Source: Lolium rigidum
Taxonomy: Eukaryota > Streptophyta > Magnoliopsida > Poales > Poaceae
Length of the DNA stretch: 64,000 nt
Direction: 5' to 3'
Assembly: GCF_022539505.1 (NCBI RefSeq)
Contig: NC_061508.1
Coordinates: 342,377,484 to 342,441,483, forward strand
The notes beneath the pieces were generated by a model, which saw only the letters and a list, made by a program, of their open reading frames with translations, searched no databases and was not told the origin of the DNA. Positions 11,478-21,410 of this stretch are shown here, in pieces. The position numbers and the translations under genes are program-made. Position 1 is the first letter of the stretch. Every line of letters begins with the position of its first letter.

Positions 11478-12129
11478 CACCACCATTTCTCATAGGACAG
11501 ATGTAAGTTCTCTTTCAAGTTTGGATTTTCCTGGTATGCAATGTCCAATTCCTTCGCCTATCTCTCTTGAAGGTTCATTGCAAGTGAAGAAAAATGCAGA
11601 TGACAAGTACCAAACTTTTATCCATTGCGCCAAATGTTGAAACGGTTTTTGTGAACTCACTTTATGAGGCTAGTGTTATCCCTTTTGTACCAGTTCAGTA
11701 ATTTGTTGACCTAAGCTATTAATAAGTCCTAATCTTTGGGTATTATTTTTCAGAAAGTCAATACACAATTGGTTTTGGGTAAATTCCTGCACCTGAAGTA
11801 TTTCGAGATAAAGCTTTTCATACCAAGTTATTATCATCTGCAAAGGTGTTAACGGATTGTTTGCAAAAGTTTGACAACAAATTCTGCGCAATAAAGATTA
11901 TAGTGATGTCCACGGACAATAGTGAGACTATCCAACACTTGATGATTGCATACATATTCCACAATGTATGGTATTCCATATGACGCGAATAGGTGTTGTA
12001 AAGTATAGTTTCCAAGTCATTACACAGCTAACTGAAAATAGAAAATAAAATGAACTAAGTCTTGAACACCGCCGGGAAACCTTCTACGGGACGAAAACCC
12101 GACCATATCCACTAGACCTTGGACCTAAG
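11478..12129. other. Intergenic, no gene recognised
   Basis: AT-rich with short frames only. It could be the downstream (3') part of the element carrying the minus-strand protease remnant at 12130-13385. Confidence 0.3.
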
Positions 12130-13385
12130 CATCATCTTCCTCGCCATTGGGGTTGAGTAGTTTATCTTTGATCCTATCCAACTCGTTACTAGGTGAAAAA
12201 ATTATTTCACCGACCATAACTTCTCTAGTAGAGTCAACGAGTGTCTACAAAAAGAAATTAAGAGAACATGTTATGACATGTGCTGCTAGTTCATCATGTA
12301 AGTAGAATTTTGTTTTACCTACCTATGTAATAGTGGTTCTAAATTCATCTCCATCCCATTCTTCCATATATTTTAGGACCCAAAGTCCACATGAGTTTCT
12401 GTCATAATACAAGACAAACAAAAAACATTAAGTAACATTGCATCGTATATTAATATAGATGAAAATTAGTTGCACCATGTACTCACCCATCCTTTTGTCT
12501 TGGCATTTTGTATTATTTTATAGGCCAGTTCGAAGGATCAGGAAAACCATGATCTGCTTTTGCTATGTCATAAGCAATTTCGGTTCTCTGAAGTAAAACG
12601 AGTAGTTAAGATTAAGTAAGTAATGATTAATATTTTAGTAAAATACTTATGACACAGTAAAGTAGTATGAAAACATACCAATGCTTCAATGATATGTATG
12701 TAACTGCGAAGAACATAGAGGGAATCTAATACTTGAAATTCCTTCTTGGGTACATGCATCACGACGGTGACCCAATGATTGCCATTAACGTTTACAGCGA
12801 GATAGTACTGCAATAAAAATGTGTAAGTATGTTTCAATATACACTGAATGAATTATGTACACCATTGCATTGCATGTGCTTGTACCTTCGGTTTATGGAA
12901 ATACTCGTCCATGCATCTGTGACTGGCTCGATTTCTCTATTTCGATCTGGGGGTGGCCAGGTGGAAAATAATCTCTACCCCTCGTCCTCCCTTCTATGAG
13001 ATGCGTCGACCTCCATGTGGTGGACAGGACACGATCATCTGGAACACGATGAGACAAGTGTCGCACATAAGCATTGATGACCTGCGAAATTTATTGGTAC
13101 ACACAACTAATTAGCCCTTCAATCAAGATAGTTATTCTGTAATACAACAGGGATAAAAAAAATGTTTTTACATCGCCCATCAACCAGTCATGGGTTATAA
13201 TAGGTGCAACATGGTGGGCAGTCAGCACGAGTCCTTCAGAACTGTAAACTTTTTTGTTGCGGCGTCGGGAGCACTTTGATAGTTCTTTTACAAGTGACAC
13301 GGCAGCTTCGACGTGATCTTCAGTCAAATCATTTACTTGAAGTAGTGCATCTAGTGAATGGAAGTTACCTGCAACGAACAAGTAA
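12130..13385 (-). pseudogene. Ulp1-type (C48) cysteine protease remnant, transposon-associated
   Basis: Read leftwards, exon-like blocks follow each other: FHSLDALLQV (about 13360), a block with YVRHLSHRVPDD (about 13070), YYLAVNVNGNHWVTVVMHVP and FQVLDSLY (about 12810-12720), IAYDIAKADHGFPDPSNW (about 12560), NSCGLWVLKYMEEW (about 12390), and a tail ending NPNGEEDDA and stop near 12130. This is the order of a Ulp1 domain, with the His-Trp, the LDSL Asp and the SCG Cys all present. A stop codon after NWPIK (near 12515) breaks the frame. Such domains occur in CACTA and Mutator-like elements of grasses, so a transposon origin is likely. The host element's ends are not seen. Confidence 0.7.
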
Positions 13386-13439
13386 TGGGTGAACTGCGGT
13401 TAGTGAAATGCAAAGGTCGTTAAGAAATTTGCATGTGAC

Positions 13440-14147
13440 TGATACGTCTCCGATGTATCGATAATTTCTTATGTTCCATGCCATATTATTGATGATACCT
13501 ACATGTTTTATGCACACTTTATGTCATATTCGTGCATTTTCTGGAACTAACCTATTAACAAGATGCCGAAGTGCCGATTCTGTCGTTTCTCGCTGTTTTT
13601 GGTTTCAGAAATCCTAGTAACGAAATATTCTCGGAATTGGACGAAATCAAGACCCAGGGTCCTATTTTGCCACGAACCTTCCAGAAGGCCGAAGAGCATA
13701 TGAAGTGGGGCCACGAGGTGGCCAGACCACAAGGCGGCGCGGCCAAGGGGGGGCCCGCGCCGCCCTGTGGTGTGGGCCCCTCGTCAGCCCTCCGACTCCG
13801 CCCTTCCGCCTACTTAAAGCCTCCGTCGCGAAACCCCCGATGCGAAAAAACCACGATACGGAAAACCTTCCGGAGACGCCGCCGCCACCAATCCTATCTC
13901 GGGGATTCCGGAGATCTCCTCCGCACCCCGCCGGAGAGGGGATTCATCTCCCGGAGGACTCTACACCGCCATGGTCGCCTCCGGAGTGATGAGTGAGTAG
14001 TTCACCCCTGGACTATGGGTCCATAGCAGTAGCTAGATGGTTGTCTTCTCATCATTGTGCTTCATTGTTGGATCTTGTGAGCTGCCTAACATGATCAAGA
14101 TCATCTATCTGTAATGCTATATGTTGTGTTTGTTGGGATCCGATGGA
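13440..14147 (+). mobile_element. Truncated TGATACG-family LTR
   Basis: Starts TGATACGTCTCCGATGTATC at 13440 and stays collinear with the LTR at 4494 up to TTGTTGGGATCCGATG near 14147, where similarity stops. About 0.7 kb of the 1.6 kb LTR remains. It separates the protease remnant from the CACTA transposase and may have removed the left end of the CACTA element. Confidence 0.8.
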
Positions 14148-14647
14148 TAGAGAATACCATATTCCATACTCACTTCTCCTCTCACATTTCCAAACATCCA
14201 CCTCTCACACTCCAATAATCTTTATTTTTCTCTCCACCATTTTAACAAGATTAACGGCATGCATCTATCCAAGGGTTAGCAATATCATCCTTTCTTCCGG
14301 CGTTCCTAATTTAGCTCATTTCTTTGGTAGTTTAACTCGTACTATTTTTCTAGTGCTAGCAAGGTGTTTGATGAAATGCCTAAGTTAGGGATTTTACTTT
14401 TTTTATAATCAATTTGAGCTGAAATTATGGTATATTTTGTAGGTTTTAATTAGTATCATCCCCGTCCTCACCGCCGTCGATCGCTAGCGTCGTCCCCTAG
14501 CCGACACCGTACAACCTCGGTGAGCCTCTTCTTTTTATAAAAAAAACTTAGTTTTATGTGATGAACTTGAATATTAATTAAGTTGGTCACTCATATATCC
14601 ATGATGTTGTGTACTTAATGATTTTTGATATACATATAAAATGCGAG

Positions 14648-17600
14648 ATGAGTCGACAATGGATGTACGGTGACCGGGTCCATCCGGAGTTCATTACTTG
14701 GCATGCATTATTTTCTCAACGTGGCTGAGGCAAACAGGCGATCGAATGGTTTCATGTATTGTCCATGTAGTTCACTGTAAGAATATGAAGGATTACTCTA
14801 CCTCGAAGACCCTTCACGTCCACCTGCTGGAGAATGGTTTCATGCCCAGCCTATAATTGTTGGACCAAGCACGGAGAAAGAGGGGTTATATTGGAAGACA
14901 ACGAAGAAGAAGAGGATAGTGACAACTATCCCTTATTCACTGAAGACGGTGGTAGTAGAATGGGGGAAGGCAAGCTGAAGAAGAGCTCATTTTCGATGAG
15001 CCGATTTTTGATGACCCGGATGACGATTTGGGTCGGGCCATTCTTGATGCGAAGATGAACTGCGGAAAATGAAAAGGAGAGGTTGAAGTTGGAGAAAATG
15101 TTAGAGGATCACAACAAACTGTTGTACCCAAATTGCGAAAATGGTCGAGAAAAAGGCTGGGTACCACGCCTGTAGATTGCTGCGATGGAAGAGCGAGAGA
15201 ATGGTACTTACGACAAGGGATTTAGAAAAGTTGCTTGAAAATAATAAAGAAGATGCTTCCGGGGAGAACGTGTTGCCCTCTAGCACGCATACGAAGCAAG
15301 AAGGGTTGTCTGCCCTCTAGGATTAGGAGGTCTGGAAGATACATGCATGCATCAATGTTTCGCATCCTCTACGCGGGGAGTGCGAGAATTTGAATGCATG
15401 CCCGGTATGTAGTGCATTGAGGTATAAGATCGAGGCGAGATGACCCTGGCGATGTTGAGGTAAGAGTCCACCCCCGGGAAGAGGGTTCCTGCCGAAGGTG
15501 ATGTGGTATGCTCCATAATACCACGGTTGAAACGTTTGTTCCGGAACAAAGAGCATGCCAAGTTGTTGCGATGGCACAAAGAGGAGCCGTAAGAAAGATG
15601 TGATGCTTGAGACACCCGCTGACGGGTCGCGGTGGAGAAAAATCGACGGAGAGAGTTCAAGTCATTTTCAGATGACGCAAGGAACTTAAGATTTGGTCTA
15701 AGTACGGATGGCTTTAATCCTTTCGGGAGCAGAGCTCCAATCATAGCACCTGGCCGGTGACTCTATGTATCTATAACCTTCCTCCTTGGTTGTGCATGAA
15801 GCGGAAGTTCATTATGATGCCGAGTGCTCATCCGAGGGCCAAAGCAACCCGGCAACGACATTGATGTGTACCTGAGGCCATTGGTTGAAGAACTTTTAGA
15901 GTTGTGGCGTGGACGAAGGTGTACTAGTGTGGGATGAGCACGAACAAAAGGAATTTAACCTACGAGCGTTGTTATTTGTAACCATCAATGATTGGCCTTG
16001 CTCTTGGTAACATTTCGGGGCGGTCAAACAAGGGATACAATGCATCCACACACACTGTTTAGGTGAGACTGACAGTATATATTTGGGAAACAAGAATGTG
16101 TACCTGGGGCATCATCGATTTCTTCCAAAACAACATCACGTAAGAAAGAGAGGAAAGCATTTCTGAGGTGAGGCAGATAACCGAGACCAAGCCTACCCGC
16201 CCTAATGGGGAAGTTATATATGATATGGTCAAGGATTTAGAAGTGATCTTTGGAAAGGGTCCCGGCGGACAATCTGTTCCGCATGATGTTGACGGACACG
16301 TACCCATGTGGAAGAAGAAGTCGATATTTTGGGAGCTACCCTACTTGGAAATTCTTAGAGGTTCACTCTGCAATCGACGTGATGCACGTGACGAAAAATC
16401 TTTGCGTGAACTCCGCTAAACTTCTTGGGCGTGTATGGGAAGACAAAAGATACACGGATGCACGACGAGGACCAGCAAAGTATCCACGAAGGAAACAACC
16501 TGAATCCAGAGAGAAGTATCAAGGTCCCGTAGACTATGCTCTTACCAAAGAGGAGAAGGAGATCTTTTTTGAAGTCCTGAGTAGCATCAAGGTCCGTCTG
16601 GCTTCTCGTCGAATATAAAGGGAATAATAAACATGTCGGAGAAAAAGTTTCAAAACCTAAAGTCTCATGACTGCCACGTGATTATGACACAATTACTTCC
16701 GGTTGCATTGAGGGGGCTTCCGCTGGGAAAATGTTCGAGTACCCATTGTGAAGCTATGTGCGTTCCTCACTGCAATTTCTCGGAAGGTGATCAATCCACT
16801 TACTCTACAAAATTTACAGAAGGATGTGGTCCAATGTCTAGTCGGCTTCGAGTTGGTGTTCCCACCATCCTTCTTCAATATTATGACACATCTCCTAGTT
16901 CACCCGGGTCGAAGAGATTGGCGTTCTCGGTCCTGTATTTCTACACAACATGTTCCCCTTTGAGAGATTCATGGGAGTCTTAAAGAAGTACGTTCATAAC
17001 CGTGCTAGCCGGAAGGAAGCATCTCCAAGGGCTATGGAGACGAAGGAGGTCATTGAGTTTTGTGTTGACTTTATTCCTGACCTTAAGCCGATCGGTGTTC
17101 CCGAATCGCGTCATGAGGGGAGGCTGCGTGGAAAAGGCACGCTAGGAAAGAAATCGGCAACGTGTATGGACGGACATTCTTTCACTCAAGCACACTACAC
17201 GGTTCTACTTAATTCCATCTTGGTGGCTCCGTACAAAGAGGAACACAAGGAGATCTTACGCTCTAAATGCCCGGAGCAACGTGAAGATTGGATTGATGGA
17301 GAACACATGAAGACTTTCGGCGGTTGGTTGCAAACACGTCTCATGAATGTCACCGAGAGTGACGAGCAGCTGTACTTGTTGGCCAAGCAACCATCTTCTA
17401 CTATATCGACTTTTCAAGGGTACGAGATTAATGGGAACACATTTTACACTTTGGCCCAAGACAAAAAGAGCACCAACCAAAACGAGTGGTGTCCGCTTTG
17501 ATGCGAGAAGATGGCAATGGGAACAAGGTCACATATTATGGGTACATAGAGGAGATATGGGAACTTGACTATGGACCTAATTTCAAGGTCCCTTTGTTCC

Positions 17601-18015
17601 GGTGTAAATGGTTCAACCTTTGAAAGACGGGGTACGGGTAGACCCGCGGTACGGAATGACTACGGTGGATTTCCAAGAATCTTGGGTACGACACCGAACC
17701 ATTTCGTCCTAGCCGGTGAAGTGGCTCAGGTTTTTTATGTGAAGGATATGTCTAGCAAACCGAAAAAAGAAAGAAAGGCAAGAGGACACATCATACGATG
17801 AGCCAAAGCGGCACATAGTTCTTTCAGGAAAAAGAAACATCGTGGGAGTAGAGGACAAGACAGACATGTCAAAAGATTATAATAAGTTTGACGATATTCC
17901 ACCCTTCAAGGTAAAAATTGACCCAAGCATCATCTTAAACAATGAAGATTGTCCATGGTTGCGTCGCAGTAAGAAGAAAGGGAAACGGGCGAAGAAAACT
18001 CGGAAGACTAGCTAG
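14648..18015 (+). pseudogene. CACTA TNP2-type transposase, multiply frameshifted
   Basis: The N-terminal transposase-associated domain is recognisable across frames (SRQWMYGDR at the start, VAEANRR, KNMKDYSTSKTLHVHLLENG near 14800, WTKHGERGVILEDNEEEE near 14870). Collinear TNP2 blocks follow: VTINDWP (about 15990), GKGPGGQSVPHD (about 16260), SIDVMHVTKNLCVN (about 16380), MSEKKFQNLKSHDCHVIMTQ (about 16640), MFPFERFMGVLKKYV (about 16955), EVIEFCVDFIPDLKPIG (about 17050), FQGYEINGNTFYTLAQDKK (about 17420) and a lysine-rich end KKTRKTS with stop at 18013-18015. At least six frame changes are needed. The protein would have cut and joined the CACTA ends. It cannot be functional as it stands. Confidence 0.85.
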
Positions 18016-18162
18016 CTACATATAGGGATCATAACTTGTGTATCTCAATATGGAAATCACTTTTGTGTAATGATGTTACTCGTATGTAAGATATTAACAA
18101 TGGAGATGGTTGGCTTGTTTTACTAGTTAAGTCACGGGCTTGTATGTAAGATATTAATATAG

Positions 18163-18353
18163 GGCATGTGCACCAAGGGCATATTCGAGAAGTTCCGCCA
18201 CGGGAGATTTCCCAACCCTTTCCGCAACATTGTTAGAGGAGATGGAGTCTTGCACGGGCTTGCGGGAAAAAAATTCCAAGGCGGAACTTCCGAAGATGCA
18301 CATATGGCGTGTGCACCAAGGGCATCTTCGACAAGTTCCGCCACGGGAGATTT
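18163..18353 (+). repeat. Imperfect direct repeat of about 45 bp (two copies)
   Basis: Copies at about 18166-18212 and 18310-18353 share TGTGCACCAAGGGCAT, TTCGA and AAGTTCCGCCACGGGAGATT. They lie about 145 bp apart, right after the transposase. Possibly transposase-binding or terminator-type subterminal repeats of the CACTA element; no coding. Confidence 0.6.
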
Positions 18354-18477
18354 ATAGGCAAGGAGCCGTCCCTTATCCTCGAGCCGAGCGGTACTGTAAG
18401 GCTATCCGGCTTGTAGTTACACGAACCGGCATACTAAAGGTTACCCACGCGTCCTCTCATCTCGTCGACCGTCTATA

Positions 18478-18640
18478 GCAGCTTTAGTACCGGTTGCACC
18501 CACCAGCCGGTACTAAAGGTTACCACGCGTCCTTATCCCACCGACGGGCGTCGTGCGCTACATACTTTATCTCATCGAGCGGGCGTCCTTATCCTCGCCG
18601 ACAGCTTTAGTACCGGTTGCACCCACCAACCGGTACTAAA
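18478..18640. repeat. CACTA subterminal-type inverted repeats (TTTAGTACCGGTTG)
   Basis: Two hairpins, AGCTTTAGTACCGGTTGCAC...CCGGTACTAAAGGTT, about 120 bp apart (18480 and 18603 onwards). The same ACCGGTT word dominates the true right end at 23965-24171. Finding it here, 5.5 kb inside, suggests nested or fused CACTA copies. Confidence 0.65.
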
Positions 18641-18810
18641 GGTTTGCCTTCGCTCTGTCTTCCCGCCTCATTTTCTTCCCGCTACGCTTTCCACCTGGCC
18701 TCCCGCCTTTGTCTTCTCCCCGCCATTTTTTCACTATATATATGTAGGCTTGGCCACCATTTACATATCACATCTAGACTCATATCTCGCAAACCTCATC
18801 ATTCTCTCCC

Positions 18811-19322
18811 ATGGCTTCCATCGCATCTCTAACCCCCGGGAGGCGGAGGCGCTTTGCGCCTCGAACTACCCCTGCCCGCCGGGCTACCGCGTCCCGACCG
18901 GCTGGTTGCTAAGCTGCCGGAGGCGTACCGGTCCCTCCAGTCCCTCTAGGTGTGGCGCGCGAGATGGCCATCACGAACCACTACTACTTCGAGCTCACGC
19001 CGGAGCAGCCGGAGGAATCCCGATGGCATCCCGACTACAGCCCGACTTGGGAAAGCTTCTTCATCAATCGGCGTGAGAGGGCGCTTTCTGTGCATGAGGA
19101 GGGCGGTCCGCCTCCTTCGAACTTCAACGAGGCCGGCCGTCGGCTGTGGTGGCGCGGCCGGACTCTCCAGGGCGTCATGGCCTACCGTGGCCCCCGCTGC
19201 GCTACCCTCGGTCCCAGCCCACGCGTGCTCACCCGCCGACCGTGAGAGTACCGCGACCCCGATGCCGGCGACGATGATGACGGCGACTACGACGACTACG
19301 AGTGGCGACTACTACAGGGCTA
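18811..19322 (+). pseudogene. Uncharacterised CACTA-borne ORF, frameshifted
   Basis: A TATA-like CTATATATATG at about 18733 precedes ATG at 18811 (MASIASLTP). The frame then shifts within a C-run to a neighbouring frame (REAEALCASNYPCPPGYRVP), and shifts back by about 18950 (MAITNHYYFELTPEQ, then WHPDYSPTWESFFINRRERA and GRRLWWRGRTLQGVMAYRG). The end is acidic with several Asp residues. I recognise the style of small proteins encoded in Triticeae CACTA elements but no named domain. Conserved aromatic and Trp residues suggest former coding function. Confidence 0.5.
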
Positions 19323-19549
19323 GGCACGAGTATGACCGAATGACTCCAACGAAGAGAATTTGGCCATGTATCTTTAATTTTCAGTTAAGCTATGTACTTT
19401 TAATTCGAGTTCAATCGTAATAAAAATTTATTCCCGCCCTTTCTTTCCCGCCTTTTTTCTCCCACGCGCGGCGTCGTGGCGGGAAAGTTTCCGCGCGACG
19501 TCGTACGTGGCGGGAAACTTTCCCGCGGACGGCGTCGTGGCGGGAGTAA

Positions 19550-20037
19550 AGAATAGAAATAGAAAATATATAGAAAAGAAATATAAAAATAATTAGAAAA
19601 TATATAGAAAAGAAGTAGAAAAGAAATATAAAAAAGGTTATAGAAAAGAAATAGAAAAGAAAACAAACGAAATAGAAAAAGAAATAGAAAACAAAAAAAT
19701 AAGAAATAGAAAAAAATGAACATAAAGGAAAAAAAGAAAAAGAAAGAAAAAAGAAACAGAAATAAGAAATAGAAAAAGAAATATAAAATAAGAAATATAA
19801 AAAGAAATAGAAAATAAGAAATAGAAAACAAAAGAAAAAAGGAGAAATAGAAAATAAGAGATAGAAAAAAAGAAACATAAAAGAAAAAGAAAAAGAAAAA
19901 GAAAAGAAAAAGAAACGAGAAATAAGAAATAGAAAAAGAAATAGAAAAATGAACGAAAAGATAAAAGAAACGAAAAGAAAACAAGCAAAAGAAAAGAAAC
20001 AGAAAAAGAAAAAGAAAACAGAAAACAGAAAAATGAC
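19550..20037 (+). repeat. Purine-rich low-complexity tract (GAAATAGAAAA type), about 490 bp
   Basis: Almost only A and G with sparse T on the plus strand, built from variations of AGAAATAGAAA and AAAGAAA. The minus-strand frame of 220 codons rich in Phe, Ser and Leu is an artefact of this composition. It sits directly beside a 72-bp palindrome. Confidence 0.85.
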
Positions 20038-20038
20038 A

Positions 20039-20110
20039 TTTGGTACCGGTTGGTATCACCAACCGTACGAAAGGCCTTTCGTACGGTTGGTGGTACCAAC
20101 CGGTACCAAA
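20039..20110. repeat. 72-bp near-perfect palindrome
   Basis: Centred on AAAGGCCTTT (20070-20079). Each arm carries TTTGGTACCGGTTGGTA...CCAACCGTACG, and the arms differ at a single base pair (T at 20056 against G at 20093). There is no loop. The sequence words match the ACCGGTT subterminal repeats of the CACTA element. It would extrude a cruciform in DNA or a perfect hairpin in RNA. Confidence 0.9.
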
Positions 20111-20624
20111 GGGTCTACCTAGTTAGGACTTAGCGGCGCGGGGCAAATTTCTCCCAATCCTTTCTTCTCCGCGCGCCACGGAGACCTCTCGCGGACCACG
20201 CCGCCGTTCGTAGCCTCGCCGCCGCAGCCCGCCGTCGCAGCCTCGCCGTCGGCCGCCGCCCGCTTCCCGGCGCCGCAGGTAAGTCCTCCGCTCCCCGGCC
20301 CTTCTTTCCTCCACCGCTCACGCGCACGCCGACGCTGCCTCGGCGCCGATGCCGCTCTCGCCGACGCGCGCCCTCACCGAGGCCGCCTCGCCGACGCCGC
20401 TTGCCGACGCCGCTCGCCGAGCCTCGCGACGCCGCCTCGCGCAGACGCCACGCTTAGACGCCAGACGCCGACGCCGCTGCCGTCGCTGACGCCGACGCCT
20501 TAGGGTCGTTCGGTCAATGCCTGCGCTGCGGACGCCGACGTCCACGCTTAGACGCCGTGTCTCGCGTGCAAATGCCGCTGGCGCCGACGTCCACCAATTG
20601 GCTCGGGCAGCACGAGGTCGGCGC

Positions 20625-21048
20625 CGTCATTGTCCGCGCCGTAGATGGCGCGGTAGAGCTGCGTGAAGATGGCGCCGCTGAGGCCGACGAAGCCCTTGAG
20701 CAGGCCGAGCACAACGCCGCGGTCCTCGGGGAAGTTCTTGACGGCCGTGACGAGGGCGCCCGTGTTGGCGAAGGAGCTGCGAGCTAGTTGGCGCCGATGG
20801 CGATGTAGACGCACATGAGCCGGACGGGCGGGCGCGCCGCGTGCGGCCGGTGACGGAGAGGTAGATCATGATGTAGCCAACGAGGTTTATGCCGGCGCCG
20901 CGGACCAGGACAACCCACGGCGGGGTGACCTCGTTGATGAGCCCGGGAGGATGCCGACGTTGGCGCCCACGTCCTTGAAGAAGCTCAACGTGTTGAGCGT
21001 CCGTTGGTCGTACCGAGCGACGTCTTGATCGCCTTCGAGTAGATACTG
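20625..21048 (-). pseudogene. Captured fragment of a nodulin-like (NFD4-type) MFS transporter gene
   Basis: On the minus strand the frames read IYSKAIKTSLG, then after a 1-nt loss YDQRTLNTLSFFKDVGANVG, then LINEVTPPWVVLVRGAG, INLVGYIMIYLSVTGRT, VRLMCVYIAIGAN and finally FANTGALVTAVKNFPEDRG and VLGLLKGFVGLSGAIFTQLY. This order matches the N-terminal half of plant nodulin-like major-facilitator proteins (membrane transporters). At least three frameshifts and a stop make it non-functional. It lies inside the CACTA element, antisense to the transposon genes, so it looks like host sequence taken up by the transposon. Composition (GC-rich) differs from the AT-rich DNA to the right. Confidence 0.8.
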
Positions 21049-21410
21049 AAGATGCACACTAATTGAAACCTAATTCCACAGTCACCGCCCCGTCGACTTA
21101 ATGTTTGTTCGGAAATTTAAACCGGTGATAGCACCGAAAACAACATGACTTTGTAGATATCAGATGGATCAAGTGCGAGGTCTATAGGTAGCACGTGACT
21201 CTTCCAGCACGCTGTGATGTATTCATCGTAGCTGATGTACGAGATCTAAATGCTATGTGAGGGTATTCCACTATTTCTTGCTATATTCGAACACCCCACT
21301 TAATTTTGCTATGTATGAAACCCTTGCACACTCTTCTAATCTGTTATATGATCATTACATGATGAATGAAATACAATTGCTTTCTTAATTTTGTAGTGAC
21401 ATTGAGGTAT
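21049..21410. other. CACTA internal non-coding DNA
   Basis: AT-rich, ends in a TTTTGTAG acceptor-like site at about 21396. Probably the promoter or first intron region of the second CACTA ORF. No gene. Confidence 0.4.

Noticed and set aside
19400..20062. 220-codon minus-strand frame rich in Phe, Ser and Leu
   Set aside because: It is the reverse complement of a GAAATAGAAAA low-complexity tract; not a membrane protein.
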